From Hymenobacter actinosclerus (lineage in GTDB: Bacteria > Bacteroidota > Bacteroidia > Cytophagales > Hymenobacteraceae): a stretch of 64,000 nt of DNA. Numbering within the stretch: position 1 is the stretch's first letter; every line of letters starts with the position of its first letter. The stretch is taken from assembly GCF_900111515.1 (NCBI RefSeq), contig NZ_FOHS01000001.1, positions 999,419 to 1,063,418 on the forward strand. The letters are read 5' to 3'. The position numbers and the translations under genes are program-made. Shown piece after piece: positions 1 through 8,489 of the stretch. Below the pieces are notes generated by a model. It ran no database searches. It was not told the DNA's origin and saw nothing but the letters and a program-made list of their open reading frames with translations.

Positions 1-68
1 CGGGAATAGCCGCCCAGTTTCGGCAAAACGATAATCAGCGAAATCAGCGCAAAAATCAGCGCCAATCA
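1..68. repeat. Left edge with AATCAGCG-type intergenic words
   Basis: No gene can be supported in the first 68 bases. From about 31 the DNA is a run of near-repeats of the word AATCAGCG, ending in CAATCAGTGAT just before smpB. The same words occur on both sides of the terminator downstream of the cyanophycin synthetase gene (29943-29988 and 30057-30112), so this is one arm of an intergenic repeat family and not coding sequence. The partner arm, if any, lies outside the window. Confidence 0.5.
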
Positions 69-536
69 GTGATGAAGGAAGAAAAAGTCAAGCACATCAA
101 TATCCAGAACCGCCGCGCCCGGTTCGAGTATGCCTTTCTGGTTAACTACACCGCGGGTCTGGTCCTGAAGGGCACCGAAATTAAGAGCATCCGCGACGGC
201 AGCGTGCAGCTCGGCGACGGGTTCTGCGTGTTCCACCCCGACGGCAGCCTCTGGGCCCACAACATCACTATTGCCCAGTATACCGAGGGCACCTACAACA
301 ACCACGAGCCCACCCGCGCCCGCAAGCTGCTGCTCAACAAGCGCGAACTCAAGCAGCTGGCCGCCAAAAACCAGGAGCAGGGCCTCACCATCGTGCCCGT
401 GCGCCTGTTCGTGAGCGACCGGGGCTTTGCCAAGCTCGAAATTGCGCTGGCCAAAGGCAAGAAGCTCTACGACAAGCGCGACGACCTTAAGGCCAAAGAC
501 CAGAAGCGCGAAATGGACCGCGCCCGCGACTATTAA
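69..536 (+). CDS. smpB: SsrA-binding protein SmpB
   Basis: SmpB binds the tRNA-like part of tmRNA and brings it to stalled ribosomes for trans-translation in the cytoplasm. The 155-residue length is normal. Family hallmarks are visible: an early block with NRRARFEY, the LKGTEIKSIRDG segment of the beta-barrel, and the basic tail rich in KGKKLYDKRDDLKAKD that enters the decoding centre. The frame opens with GTG at 69 directly followed by ATG at 72; ATG is the more likely start and costs one residue. The gene stands alone, ahead of a 184-base gap. No sign of damage. Confidence 0.97.
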   Translation: MMKEEKVKHINIQNRRARFEYAFLVNYTAGLVLKGTEIKSIRDGSVQLGDGFCVFHPDGSLWAHNITIAQYTEGTYNNHEPTRARKLLLNKRELKQLAAKNQEQGLTIVPVRLFVSDRGFAKLEIALAKGKKLYDKRDDLKAKDQKREMDRARDY

Positions 537-658
537 GCACGCCTTGCCCCTGATTTTTTTGAGTGCGCCGATTTCCTGATTGGTAATTGAGGCAGCCTTT
601 TTTAAGCGGGTTGATTTGATATAGCCGCGCAAGTAAGGGCTTGTGCGCTGGCAGCGTG

Positions 659-666
659 TACTTTTG
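659..666 (+). promoter_or_regulatory. Candidate Bacteroidota -7 box
   Basis: TACTTTTG matches the TAnnTTTG -7 consensus and lies 54 bases upstream of the glycosyltransferase start at 721. A TTTG -33 element at standard spacing is not seen; only TTGTG at 641 is near. Inference from consensus only. Confidence 0.45.
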
Positions 667-682
667 ACGCCGGATGACGCCC

Positions 683-719
683 GCATCTGCGTCATCCATC
701 ATCTGCGCCATCTGTGATT
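683..719 (-). repeat. CAGATG-word intergenic repeat, copy 1
   Basis: Read on the minus strand this is a copy of the word block ATCACAGATGnnGCAGAT followed by GGATGnCGCAGATG. Other copies are at 10471-10508 (+), 34873-34914 (+) and 35033-35072 (-). It abuts the start codon of the glycosyltransferase gene, so it would lie in its leader. Confidence 0.6.
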
Positions 720-720
720 T

Positions 721-1707
721 ATGAAGTTTCTGCTTTCGATTCCGGCCTACACCCGCACCAACCCCATGACGCACTTTGCCGCCACGGCCCTGCGCCTGAT
801 GGGGCACGAGGTGGTGGCGTTCAACTACGAGCGCGAAAACCAGCTGGAGCGCATGCGGGAAAAGCTGGGCAAGGCAAAATTCCACGCCTATAAAAACCGG
901 CAGCTGCTGGAGCTGGCCGACGAGGTGAAGCCCGACGTTTTCTTCACCGTGTACGGCCGCTACCACGATGCTGCCACGCTGCGCGAGCTGAAGCGCCGGG
1001 GCCTGCCCACCATCTGCTGGTGGCTCGATGATCCTATTTCGCTGGCCCACAAGTATATTCCGCTCGAAGAGTACGACTTCTTTTTTTCCAACAGCCACGG
1101 TACCCAGGCCGTGTACCGGCACTACCACGCCCGCGAGCCGCACTACCTGCCCGTCGCCGTCGACCCGGCCATTCATCGGCCCCTGGAGGGTGTGGAGCAG
1201 CAGTACGACATTGTGTTTGCCGGCGACTGGCACCCGGTGCGCGAGCGGGTGCTGCTGGAGCTGGCCCGCCACCACCGCCTCACGATTATCGGGCCCTGGC
1301 AGCGGAACCTGGCGAAAAACTCGCCGCTGCGGGAGCATTTCCTGCGTTTCGGCTACTTCACGCCGGCCGAAATGGCGCTGCTCTTTAACCAGGCGCGCAT
1401 CGTGCTCAATGTGCACCAGTGGTATCAGCGCTGGCCCTACGGCATCAATCCGCGGCTGTTCGAGGCCAGCGGCTGCCGCGCCTTTCAGCTCAGCGACAAC
1501 AAAACTGAAATTGCCGATTTGTACGTGCCAAGCGAGGAAATCGGGCTGTATGAGGATGCGGCCGAGTTGCCCGAGCTGTGCGCCCACTACCTGGCCAACC
1601 CGGCCGAGCGCAACCGCATTGCCGCCAACGCCTACGCCCGCACAATGCGCGACCACACCTACGTGCACCGCATGACCCACATGCTCCAGGTTTGCGGTTT
1701 AAGCTGA
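721..1707 (+). CDS. CgeB-like glycosyltransferase
   Basis: This 328-residue protein has the look of the CgeB/DUF3880 group of GT-B glycosyltransferases. An N-terminal half carries PDVFFTVYGR and the WWLDDP segment. The C-terminal half has the IVFAGDWHPVRERVL turn and a segment around residues 235-255 with NPRLFEASGCRAF, matching the donor-binding end of family 1/4 enzymes (EASGC with the conserved Glu). No membrane segment or signal peptide, so it is probably cytoplasmic or peripheral. The acceptor cannot be read from sequence. It stands alone in the same direction as smpB and the following peptidase; there are no other sugar genes next to it. Confidence 0.75.
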   Translation: MKFLLSIPAYTRTNPMTHFAATALRLMGHEVVAFNYERENQLERMREKLGKAKFHAYKNRQLLELADEVKPDVFFTVYGRYHDAATLRELKRRGLPTICWWLDDPISLAHKYIPLEEYDFFFSNSHGTQAVYRHYHAREPHYLPVAVDPAIHRPLEGVEQQYDIVFAGDWHPVRERVLLELARHHRLTIIGPWQRNLAKNSPLREHFLRFGYFTPAEMALLFNQARIVLNVHQWYQRWPYGINPRLFEASGCRAFQLSDNKTEIADLYVPSEEIGLYEDAAELPELCAHYLANPAERNRIAANAYARTMRDHTYVHRMTHMLQVCGLS

Positions 1708-1784
1708 ACAGGGCGCCCAGCCCGCCGCCAGCCGGCCCTGTGCAACGTCAAACTCACCATCTCACCATTTCACCACCTCACCTC

Positions 1785-2591
1785 TTGAACCACGGAATTT
1801 GTGCCCTGAGCGCCGTGCCGGTACGGGCGGAGGCCACCGATAAGGCCGAAATCGTTACCCAGCTTATTTTTGGGGAGTGCTACTCGGTGCTGCTCGTGCA
1901 GGGCAACTGGCAGCAGGTACGCCTGGCCGCCGACCAGTACGTGGGCTGGATGGACACCAAGCAGCACCGCCCCGTATCGGCCGACTACTTCCGGCGCTGG
2001 CAGGCCGAAGACCACCCGCGCACCCTCGACGTGGTGCAGATGGTGAGCGACGACAGCACTAAAATGCCCGTCACGCTGGGCACCCGGCTGCCATTTTTCG
2101 ATGGCATGACGCTGCAGCTGGGCGAGCAGGCCTACTTCTACAACGGGGCGGCCACCAACCCGCGCAACGGCCACGGCCCTCAGGGCCCCGCCGAGGTGCG
2201 CCTGCGCCTGCTCCAGAAAATGGCCCTGCAATACCTGAAAGCGCCCTATCTGTGGGGTGGCAAAACCCTGTTCGGCATCGACTGCTCGGGCCTCGTGCAG
2301 CAGCTCTACGGGCTGGTGGGCGTGCAGCTGCCGCGCGATGCCCACCAGCAGATTGAAGTGGGCCAGCCGGTGCATTTCGTGGCCCAGACCCGCCCCGGCG
2401 ACCTGGCCTTCTTCGACAACGCCGAGGGCCGCATTGTGCACGTGGGCCTGCTGCTGGAAGACCAGCAAATTCTGCATGCCAGCGGCGAGGTGCGCATCGA
2501 CCCGCTCGACCACAACGGCATCTTCCGCCGCGACCAGCAGCGCTACAGCCACAAGCTGCGCCTGATCAAGCGCATCCTGAGCGAGGAGTAG
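1785..2591 (+). CDS. C40 family (NlpC/P60) peptidase with SH3-like N-terminus
   Basis: Likely a cell-wall gamma-D-glutamyl-diaminopimelate endopeptidase of the NlpC/P60 type. I place the start at TTG 1785 because the protein then opens with NHGICALSAVPVRAE, a usual start for Bacteroidota members, and the frame upstream overlaps the glycosyltransferase. The first 75 residues form a bacterial SH3-like region. The catalytic core has Cys167 in FGIDCSGLVQ, His219 in IVHVGLLL and a third polar residue near His231. No signal peptide is obvious from this start, common in this subfamily. The DNA just before the start is a run of CTCACCAT-like words (1754-1783), also seen before the oxidoreductase gene at 48360. 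Confidence 0.85.
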   Translation: MNHGICALSAVPVRAEATDKAEIVTQLIFGECYSVLLVQGNWQQVRLAADQYVGWMDTKQHRPVSADYFRRWQAEDHPRTLDVVQMVSDDSTKMPVTLGTRLPFFDGMTLQLGEQAYFYNGAATNPRNGHGPQGPAEVRLRLLQKMALQYLKAPYLWGGKTLFGIDCSGLVQQLYGLVGVQLPRDAHQQIEVGQPVHFVAQTRPGDLAFFDNAEGRIVHVGLLLEDQQILHASGEVRIDPLDHNGIFRRDQQRYSHKLRLIKRILSEE

Positions 2592-2615
2592 ATAGGAAGA
2601 ACAGGGTAGATAACC

Positions 2616-2734
2616 GTCATTCTGAGCGAAGCGGAGCGTAGTCGAAGCATCTCGCGTGCCACGGTTATTCCTGATGACAGGGTTACTATGGCACGCGAGA
2701 TGCTTCGACTACGCTCCGTTTCGCTCAGAATGAC
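2616..2734. repeat. GTCATTCTGAG palindromic element A
   Basis: An intergenic inverted repeat with 46-base arms (2616-2661 and 2689-2734) that begin with GTCATTCTGAGCGAAGC and contain CATCTCGCGTGCCA. The 27-base loop, read on the other strand, matches the loop of the element at 11338-11436 at 23 of 27 positions, so these two are copies of one discrete element in opposite orientation. There is no T-tract that would make it a plain terminator. Confidence 0.85.
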
Positions 2735-2851
2735 ACGTTCTTCTCAACCGCTTTCTATTTCACCGTCTGCAACCAGAACCTTCGCCCGCTTGTTAATGCG
2801 CTTAGAATCATCTAGCTTTCTGGCAGAGTAGGTTCTTTTTCTTCGCGCTGT

Positions 2852-3346
2852 ATGGACCACAAAGTGCTTGTACTAAACGGCGACTACACGGCCATTACGC
2901 TGTGCAGCGTCCAGAAAGCTTTCGTGCTGCTCTACCTCGAAAAGGCCGAGCTCATTGCCAAATCGGAGCACGGCGTGCTGCGCACCGTGAGCCGCTCGTA
3001 CCCCAAGCCCAGCATCATCCGGCTGCAGCGCTACGTGCGCGTGCCCTACAAGGGCATTGCCCTGAGCCGCCACAACGTGATGAAGCGCGACAATTTCGAG
3101 TGCCAGTACTGCGGCTCGACCAAAAACCTGACGCTCGACCACGTGATACCCCGAAGTAGGGGTGGCGATTCGAGCTGGAGCAACCTACTCACGGCCTGCT
3201 CGCGCTGCAACCACGCCAAGGGCCACCACACGCCCCAGGAGGCCGGCCTCACCATCCGGCAGCAGCCCAAAAAGCCCACCCTCACCGGCTTCCTCAAACT
3301 CAGCGCCGGTACCCTCGACCAAAACTGGCATCCCTACCTACAATAA
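2852..3346 (+). CDS. HNH endonuclease
   Basis: A 164-residue stand-alone HNH protein. The nuclease core spans about residues 78-132: CQYCG, then LDHVIPRSRGG with the His-Asp pair, then NLLTACSRCNHAKG, giving the paired CxxC zinc knuckles and the downstream Asn/His. The N-terminal 75 residues form the domain typical of the housekeeping HNH protein widely found next to ordinary genes in Bacteroidota and Cyanobacteria. No restriction, intron or phage partner is nearby, so a role in defence is not supported. It ends in a clear terminator. Function beyond nuclease fold is unknown. Confidence 0.9.
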   Translation: MDHKVLVLNGDYTAITLCSVQKAFVLLYLEKAELIAKSEHGVLRTVSRSYPKPSIIRLQRYVRVPYKGIALSRHNVMKRDNFECQYCGSTKNLTLDHVIPRSRGGDSSWSNLLTACSRCNHAKGHHTPQEAGLTIRQQPKKPTLTGFLKLSAGTLDQNWHPYLQ

Positions 3347-3378
3347 AACCCGGCAGCCTTGCGGCTACCGGGTTTTTT
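3346..3378 (+). terminator. Rho-independent terminator after HNH gene
   Basis: Hairpin AACCCGGcAGCC / GGCTaCCGGGTT with a four-base loop followed by six T. It begins at the stop codon of the HNH gene. Confidence 0.9.
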
Positions 3379-3505
3379 AGTGATTAACGGGTAGTACTTA
3401 GGGAGCCCCGGCTTTGCTGGCAAAAACAGCCGTCCTGTCAAATCCGGCCGGATTATGCTTTGGCTTTTGGCCCCAGCAATAGCCGTTCTCGTCTCCTACC
3501 ACTCC

Positions 3506-4372
3506 CTAATACCTGTCGGCCGTTTTCTGAATGTCGCCGCCGTGCACGAAGGTGATTAGGTCGCGGTTGAGGCGTTCTTTTTCGGGAATGAACAGGCCAT
3601 GCGGGGCGCCTGCATACTCGATGAACTCGGCATGGGGCACGAAATGCGTCATCCGCTCGCCGCTTACTTTCGGCGGCACCAGTGCGTCGTCGCCGCCGTG
3701 GATAACCAGCGTGGGCACCTGAATGGTGGTCAGGTCCTGGCGGAAATCGGTTTCCGACCAGGCGCGGACGCTCAGGATGGTGGCCCGCGGGTCGGCAATT
3801 TCGCACATGTGCTGGGTCCATTCGAGGGCGGCTTCGCTGACGGGGTTTCGCAGCAGGCCCACGCCGTAGAAGTTCTTGCCAAAGCTTTGGAGGAAATCGA
3901 ACCGGTCGTCTTCCAGGCCGTCCACCATCTTGTCGAAGGTTTCCCGGTCGACGCCTTCGGGATTGTCGGCAGTTTTGAGCAGGAAGGGGGTAACGGCCGA
4001 CACGAAAGCCACGCGGCTGACGCGGGCGCCGCCGTGGCGGCCCATGTAGCGGGCCACTTCGCCGCCGCCCATCGAAAAGCCCACCAGCGTCACGTCCTGC
4101 AAATCGAGCTGGTCGAGAATGGCCTTTAGGTCGTCGGCGTAGGTGTCGTAGTCGTGGCCCTCGAAGGGTTTGCTGGAGTTGCCGAAGCCGCGGCGCGTGT
4201 AGGCCACCACCCGGAAACCCTGCTCGGTGAGGGCCGTGAGCTGGTACTCCCACATTTTGTAGGTGGCCGGCCAGCCGTGGATGAGCACCACCGGTTTGCC
4301 CTGGCCGTGGTCGATGTAGTCGAGCTTGATGTCGTTGCCATGGGCGTCCTGCCCCGTAATGATGTGGTTCAT
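3506..4372 (-). CDS. Alpha/beta hydrolase of the chloroperoxidase/esterase type
   Basis: A 288-residue single-domain alpha/beta hydrolase. Oxyanion motif HGWPA is at 32-36, nucleophile Ser100 lies in GFSMGG, the acid is Asp228 or Asp229 in IHGGDDALVP, and His258 is in GAPHGLF. The elbow GFSMGG and the closing HGLF resemble cofactor-free haloperoxidases and related esterases, but the true substrate is not visible. I chose ATG at 4372 because longer in-frame starts run into the divergent lipoprotein gene and lack family similarity. No signal peptide, so cytoplasmic. It is divergent from the DUF3298 lipoprotein gene. Confidence 0.88.
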   Translation of the reverse strand: MNHIITGQDAHGNDIKLDYIDHGQGKPVVLIHGWPATYKMWEYQLTALTEQGFRVVAYTRRGFGNSSKPFEGHDYDTYADDLKAILDQLDLQDVTLVGFSMGGGEVARYMGRHGGARVSRVAFVSAVTPFLLKTADNPEGVDRETFDKMVDGLEDDRFDFLQSFGKNFYGVGLLRNPVSEAALEWTQHMCEIADPRATILSVRAWSETDFRQDLTTIQVPTLVIHGGDDALVPPKVSGERMTHFVPHAEFIEYAGAPHGLFIPEKERLNRDLITFVHGGDIQKTADRY

Positions 4373-4506
4373 AGGAAAGTGCGTTGAGAAGGAAAAGGAG
4401 CCGAAAAGGCCGGTCAGAATCGTGTCTGTACATACGCAGGGCGAAGCTGAACCGGTGAAATAATGCCAAGAAAATACACGGCCCCGGGCGAGTGCCGGCA
4501 ATCTGT

Positions 4507-4514
4507 TTTCTTTG
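4507..4514 (+). promoter_or_regulatory. Near-consensus -7 box just upstream of ATG
   Basis: The octamer ends CTTTG and is followed by TAGACT and then ATG at 4521, six bases after the final G. The TA of TAnnTTTG is replaced by TT. The string TTTGTAGA then STATG is the same as before the helicase gene at 20650, suggesting a very short or absent leader. Confidence 0.35.
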
Positions 4515-4520
4515 TAGACT

Positions 4521-5822
4521 ATGAACGACCTTTCCCGCTTTCGTCCTTCCTCGCTGCTGCGGCAGCTGCCCGCTCCGCTGGCCCTCGGCCTGCTGCTGCT
4601 GAGCGCCTGTAATTCCGGCACCGAGCAATCGGGGGCAACTACCGATACTGCCGTTGCCGCGCCCGAGCCCACCAACGACACCGGCTCGTGGTACCGGCAG
4701 TACCGCGGCCTGCTGCCCGGCACCACCGACAGCGTAACGCTGCACCTGCAGCGCCTGGGTTCCGAGCCCGGCGCCGCCACCCCGGGCCGTATTGTGGGCT
4801 TCTACGCCGGCCGCGACGGCCACCCCTACGAGCTGGGCGGCGACACCGGCAGCCAGGGCGACAGCCTGAACCTGAGTGACCTAGCCAAAGGCCTGGCCGC
4901 CGCCGTAGCCAGCGGCAACGGCGCCGCCGCCGACGACGAGGACGAGCCCCTCGAAACCGGCCCCGAATGGCTGCTAAAGGAAGAAGCCAACCAGCTGGTG
5001 GGTACCCACAAGGGCCAGCCCGTGCGGCTGCGGCAGCTGCGGCCGGCCCAGGGCATCCGCTTCGCCGCCCGCAACTTTGTGGCCGATGTGGTGCCCCGTC
5101 CTGATCATCCCGAAGACAGCATCCGCGGGCACCGCGTGATGCACGCGCTGGTACCGTTTATGGCGCCCAACCAGGAGGTGCTGGCGGCCAACATCCTGCG
5201 CGGCCTGCACGGCGACACGCTCGATACCGCCCCCGTTCCGGCCCTCGATTCCATCTGGCACGAGCAGCTGCGGGCCTTCACCAAAGACTACCGCTCCGAC
5301 GCGGCTCCGCTGCTGGCGGCCGCGGCCAAGGACAAGACCAAGGAGTATCGCCCCATCGAAACCCTGGCCTACGAGCAGGAGGTGAACACCTACGTGCTCT
5401 GGAACGAGGGTAACCTGCTGAGCATGGGCTTCTTCGGCTACGATTATTCGGGCGGCGCCCACGGCATTTACGGCACCTACGTGCAGAGCTACGACACGCG
5501 CACCGGCAAGTCGTTGCGCTACGACGACATTTTCCTGGCCAGTGCCAAGCCGAAGCTGGAGAAGCTGCTGGGCCAGTACGCCCGCCCGAGCCTGGGGCTG
5601 GGAGCCAACGAGCCGCTCTCGAAAACCCTGCTGGTGAAAACGCTGCCCGTAACCCGCAACGTGTACCTGACCAGCGGCGGCGCCGTTTTCGTGTACCTGC
5701 CCTACGAAATTGCCGCCTACGTATATGGGCAGATCAGCATATTCGTGCCGTTCTCTGAAATGCAGGGCCTGCTCAAACCGGGCCTGCCAGTGGGCGAAAC
5801 CCGGGCCGTAGCCGCCCGCTAG
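4521..5822 (+). CDS. DUF3298 (RsiV-like) domain lipoprotein
   Basis: A 433-residue putative lipoprotein: lipobox LLSAC gives acylated Cys30 after a hydrophobic stretch. Residues 31-60 are a low-complexity linker. The C-terminal half (about 230-425) has the DUF4163/DUF3298 layout: VNTYVLWNEGNLLSMGFFGYDYSGGAHG, the TGKSLRYDDIF turn and a final VFVYLPYEIAAYV strand, as in the extracellular part of RsiV-like proteins. No sigma factor gene is adjacent, so an anti-sigma role is not supported. An acidic tract (DDEDEP) lies near residue 140. Divergent from the hydrolase gene. Confidence 0.8.
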   Translation: MNDLSRFRPSSLLRQLPAPLALGLLLLSACNSGTEQSGATTDTAVAAPEPTNDTGSWYRQYRGLLPGTTDSVTLHLQRLGSEPGAATPGRIVGFYAGRDGHPYELGGDTGSQGDSLNLSDLAKGLAAAVASGNGAAADDEDEPLETGPEWLLKEEANQLVGTHKGQPVRLRQLRPAQGIRFAARNFVADVVPRPDHPEDSIRGHRVMHALVPFMAPNQEVLAANILRGLHGDTLDTAPVPALDSIWHEQLRAFTKDYRSDAAPLLAAAAKDKTKEYRPIETLAYEQEVNTYVLWNEGNLLSMGFFGYDYSGGAHGIYGTYVQSYDTRTGKSLRYDDIFLASAKPKLEKLLGQYARPSLGLGANEPLSKTLLVKTLPVTRNVYLTSGGAVFVYLPYEIAAYVYGQISIFVPFSEMQGLLKPGLPVGETRAVAAR

Positions 5823-6139
5823 TTCCTTTACCGGCAAACCGCGCAAGTCCGCGGCCCTCCGACCCGGGCAGCAGCCGGCCCCCGCGCCGGAGTTGCCTCG
5901 TCTGGAGGGCCGCGGCCTTCGGCGTTGCGGCTCTTGCTGTTTGTGCCGGGTGGCGGCGGAGCGTTGTGTAAAATACCGGGCTTTACCGGCCGAATGGCAA
6001 CAAGCGCGGGGCTTGGCTGTATCTTTGTAGAGCTGGCCGTAGCCCCTGGGTGTCCCGGTCCAATCCGGCGTAACTGCCCTTCGCCAATCGGCTGGTTGCC
6101 GGCTTGGCAGCTTATTTCCTCCTCCCCATTCCCCCCCTC
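5823..6139. other. Intergenic region with GC-rich inverted repeat
   Basis: No gene is supported in these 317 bases. An inverted repeat pairs CCGCGGCCCTCC (5849-5860) with GGAGGGCCGCGG (5904-5915); no T-tract follows, so a terminator is only possible. A good -7 box is at 6020-6027, and GC content falls toward the desaturase start. Confidence 0.6.
6020..6027 (+). promoter_or_regulatory. Candidate -7 box for desaturase gene
   Basis: TATCTTTG is a full match to TAnnTTTG, 112 bases before the desaturase ATG at 6140. It is followed by TAGAG exactly as the box at 20636. No -33 TTTG at normal spacing. Confidence 0.5.
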
Positions 6140-7204
6140 ATGCACGCCCCCAAATTTGCGGCTTCCCGCTCCTTTCATCAGGAGCTGAAGCGGCGCACGG
6201 CCGCCTATTTTGCCGAGGCCGGCAAAACTACTACCGGTGGCAAGTCCCTGTTTTTTAAGGCGCTGCTGCTTACCAGCGCCTTTGTGGGTGTTTACCTGCA
6301 CCTAGTGTTCTGGACGCCGCCGGCGCTCATCGGCATGCTCGAAGCAGTAGTGCTGGGCCTGCTGGGCGCGGCCATCGGCTTCAACGTGATGCACGACGGC
6401 GCCCACGGCTCGTTCAGCAAGCGCAAGTGGATGAATCAGTTCGCCTCCTTCACGCTCAACGTGCTGGGTGGCAATTCCTTCATGTGGAATGCCAAGCACA
6501 ACCTCATCCACCACATGTACACCAATGTGGAGGGGGTTGATGACGACCTCGATGCCCAGCCCTGGCTGCGCCTGAGCCCCGAGCAGCCCCGCCGGCTGCT
6601 GCACCGCTTCCAGCACCTGTACTTCTGGTTCTTCTACGCGCTGCTGTTCATCGCCTGGATTTTCTTCATGGATTACCAGAAGTACTTCAAGGGTAAAATC
6701 GGCGACATAGCCATCAAGAAAATGACGGCTTCCGACGAGGGCGTGTTCTGGGGCTTCAAGGCGCTGCACCTGATTCTGTTCGTCGTCCTGCCCATCTGGA
6801 CGGTTGGTTTCGTGGGCTGGCTGGTGGGCTTCCTGCTTTTTGCCGCAGTAGCCGGTTTCACGCTCAGCATTGTGTTCCAGCTGGCCCACACCGTCGAGCA
6901 GACCTCCTTCGTGGTGCCCCACGAAACCACCCGCAAAATCGAGGACGAGTGGGCCATCCACCAGATTCGGACCACCGCCAACTTCGCCACCGACAGCAAG
7001 CTCATCAGCTGGCTGGTGGGCGGGCTCAACTTCCAGGTTGAGCACCACCTGTTCCCCAACATCTCCCACGTGCACTACCCGGCCCTCAACAAAATCATCC
7101 GCCAGATGTGTACCGAGTTTAACGTCGAATATAACGAGTACCCCAAGATGCGCTACGCCGTAGCCTCGCACGTAGCCCACCTGCGCGAGTTGGGCCGGCG
7201 GTAG
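6140..7204 (+). CDS. Membrane fatty acid desaturase (acyl-CoA/acyl-lipid type)
   Basis: A 354-residue di-iron membrane desaturase that would introduce a double bond into acyl chains. The three histidine boxes are intact: HDGAH at residue 85, HNLIHH at 120 and QVEHHLFPNISH near 300. Hydrophobic segments lie around 45-80, 165-190 and 215-260, matching the four-helix topology. The last box, with Gln before EHH, is typical of front-end (delta-5/6) type enzymes, but the fused cytochrome b5 domain of such enzymes is absent, as usual in bacteria. ATG 6140 is preferred over an upstream TTG at 6104. Probably temperature or fluidity related; no regulator is next to it. Confidence 0.9.
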   Translation: MHAPKFAASRSFHQELKRRTAAYFAEAGKTTTGGKSLFFKALLLTSAFVGVYLHLVFWTPPALIGMLEAVVLGLLGAAIGFNVMHDGAHGSFSKRKWMNQFASFTLNVLGGNSFMWNAKHNLIHHMYTNVEGVDDDLDAQPWLRLSPEQPRRLLHRFQHLYFWFFYALLFIAWIFFMDYQKYFKGKIGDIAIKKMTASDEGVFWGFKALHLILFVVLPIWTVGFVGWLVGFLLFAAVAGFTLSIVFQLAHTVEQTSFVVPHETTRKIEDEWAIHQIRTTANFATDSKLISWLVGGLNFQVEHHLFPNISHVHYPALNKIIRQMCTEFNVEYNEYPKMRYAVASHVAHLRELGRR

Positions 7205-7214
7205 TGTTTTGATT

Positions 7215-7523
7215 TCAGGAAATTGTAGGGGCATCCGCTCCTGTTGTCGGCGCTGGAGCGCTGACGGCAGGAGCGGATGCCTCTTCAGTTACAGGCTGGG
7301 AAACTGTCCGTCTGGCGGCCCGCTCGGCTGCATACCGCTCGTCATCTTCCCGCTCCCGACGGCGACTTTCCGGTAGAACTACCAGTATGACAAGTAGCGT
7401 GGAAAGAAGCGGCAGAACCACAGCCGGCACTACCCACCACCACGTCCGGTTATAGGCTCGGGCAATGTAAATAGTGGTTAACGTTGAAAACAACCACCCG
7501 GCTTTCAGCATGTATATTTCCAT
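7215..7523 (-). CDS. Small membrane protein, paralogue of the 11111-11302 product
   Basis: A 102-residue protein with two hydrophobic stretches (about 8-24 and 31-50) and a polar Ala/Pro/Thr-rich tail. The segment YIARAYNRTWW, then LPLLSTLLVILVV, then a basic RRRERE end, recurs in the 63-residue protein at 11111-11302 (YIAHMYGRRFW, VPLLST, RDARR). The two are likely members of one small inner-membrane family of unknown function. Its 3' end converges on the desaturase with only about ten bases between them. The start could also be the internal ATG at residue 5. Confidence 0.6.
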   Translation of the reverse strand: MEIYMLKAGWLFSTLTTIYIARAYNRTWWWVVPAVVLPLLSTLLVILVVLPESRRREREDDERYAAERAARRTVSQPVTEEASAPAVSAPAPTTGADAPTIS

Positions 7524-7565
7524 CGGCAGGAGGAAATTTGCAATTGGAAGAACACCTGCAAAAAC

Positions 7566-8489
7566 CTACCCCCGCACCTTGCCGCGCTTTACCAGGTAGG
7601 CGTGCAGCACTTTGTCGAACGGCTCGCGGATATCGACTGGCACGAAGTCGATTTTGTACTGGCCGCAGCGCAGGGCCAGCTCCTGCTCGTAGTGGCGCAT
7701 GGCGGCCTGGTACTGCTCGCGCACCTGGTTGGGCTGCAGCTTCAGGGTCTGGCCGGTTTCGAGGTCTTCGAACAGGTAGGGGCGGTCCTGGAAGTTGAAA
7801 TCGGCTTCGGTGGCGCGGTCCATCACGTGAAACAGCAGCACCTCGTGGTGCTGGTGGCGCAGGTGCTGCAGGGCGGCCAGGGTTTCGTCCTGCTCGGCGG
7901 GCGCCCGGCCGAGCATGTCGGAAAACAGGACCACCAACGAGCGTTTCGGGATTTGCTGGGCGATGGCATGGATGACGCCCGCCACGTTGGTGCCCGCCCG
8001 CCCGGGGCTGGCGGGCCGCTCCAGCAGCTGTTGCAGCGTGAGCAGCAGCGTGTGGCGGTGGGTGCTGGTCGAGCGCACCGGCGTCTGCAGCTCCACGGTA
8101 TCGGCAAACGTGACGAGGCCCACGGCGTCGCGCTGCTTTTGCAGCAGCGTGGTGAGGGCCGCCGCGCACAGCACCGCAAACAGCAGCTTGTCGTGGCCGG
8201 GGGCGGGGTAGTACATGCTCGGGCTCACGTCGAGCAGCAGGTGGCAGCGCAGGTTGGTTTCCTCCTCGTAGCGCTTCACAAACAGCTTATCGGTGCGGGC
8301 AAACACCTTCCAGTCGAGGTGGCGGGTGCTTTCGCCGGGGTTGTAGAGGCGGTGCTCCGAAAATTCGACCGAGAAGCCGTGGTAGGGCGACTGGTGCAGG
8401 CCCGTAATAAAGCCCTCCACCAGCTGGCGGGCCAGAAATTCGAGGTTGGTAAAGGAGCGGACGGCGGCTAAATCGAGCGGTTGGGCCAT
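7566..8489 (-). CDS. DUF58 domain protein
   Basis: A 307-residue DUF58 protein, with a von Willebrand A-like fold. The family signature YNPGESTRHLDWKVFARTD is at residues 49-67, and the MIDAS-like DVSPSM at 87-92 is followed by a second metal-loop Asp in FSDM near 170. DUF58 proteins usually sit beside a MoxR AAA+ ATPase and vWA/BatA proteins; here none is adjacent, so it is a stand-alone copy. Cytoplasmic, no membrane segments. ATG 8489 is chosen because the frame upstream extends into GC-rich intergenic DNA without family similarity. Confidence 0.88.
   Translation of the reverse strand: MAQPLDLAAVRSFTNLEFLARQLVEGFITGLHQSPYHGFSVEFSEHRLYNPGESTRHLDWKVFARTDKLFVKRYEEETNLRCHLLLDVSPSMYYPAPGHDKLLFAVLCAAALTTLLQKQRDAVGLVTFADTVELQTPVRSTSTHRHTLLLTLQQLLERPASPGRAGTNVAGVIHAIAQQIPKRSLVVLFSDMLGRAPAEQDETLAALQHLRHQHHEVLLFHVMDRATEADFNFQDRPYLFEDLETGQTLKLQPNQVREQYQAAMRHYEQELALRCGQYKIDFVPVDIREPFDKVLHAYLVKRGKVRG

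Noticed and set aside
487..1680. Minus-strand open frame opposite the glycosyltransferase
   Set aside because: No conserved domain; low-complexity Val/Gly/His-rich shadow of the sense gene.
2852..3346. HNH nuclease as part of a defence system
   Set aside because: No methylase, helicase or toxin/antitoxin gene is near; this HNH form is a common housekeeping gene in the phylum.
4521..5822. RsiV-like anti-sigma factor
   Set aside because: The DUF3298 region fits, but there is a lipobox in place of a cytoplasmic zinc-finger domain and no sigma factor gene adjacent.
5849..5915. Terminator after the DUF3298 lipoprotein gene
   Set aside because: The inverted repeat is GC-rich but has a 43-base loop and no T-tract, so it is listed only as an inverted repeat in the gap.
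7566..8489. Part of a MoxR/vWA chaperone operon
   Set aside because: There is no AAA+ MoxR or BatA-like gene adjacent on either side.
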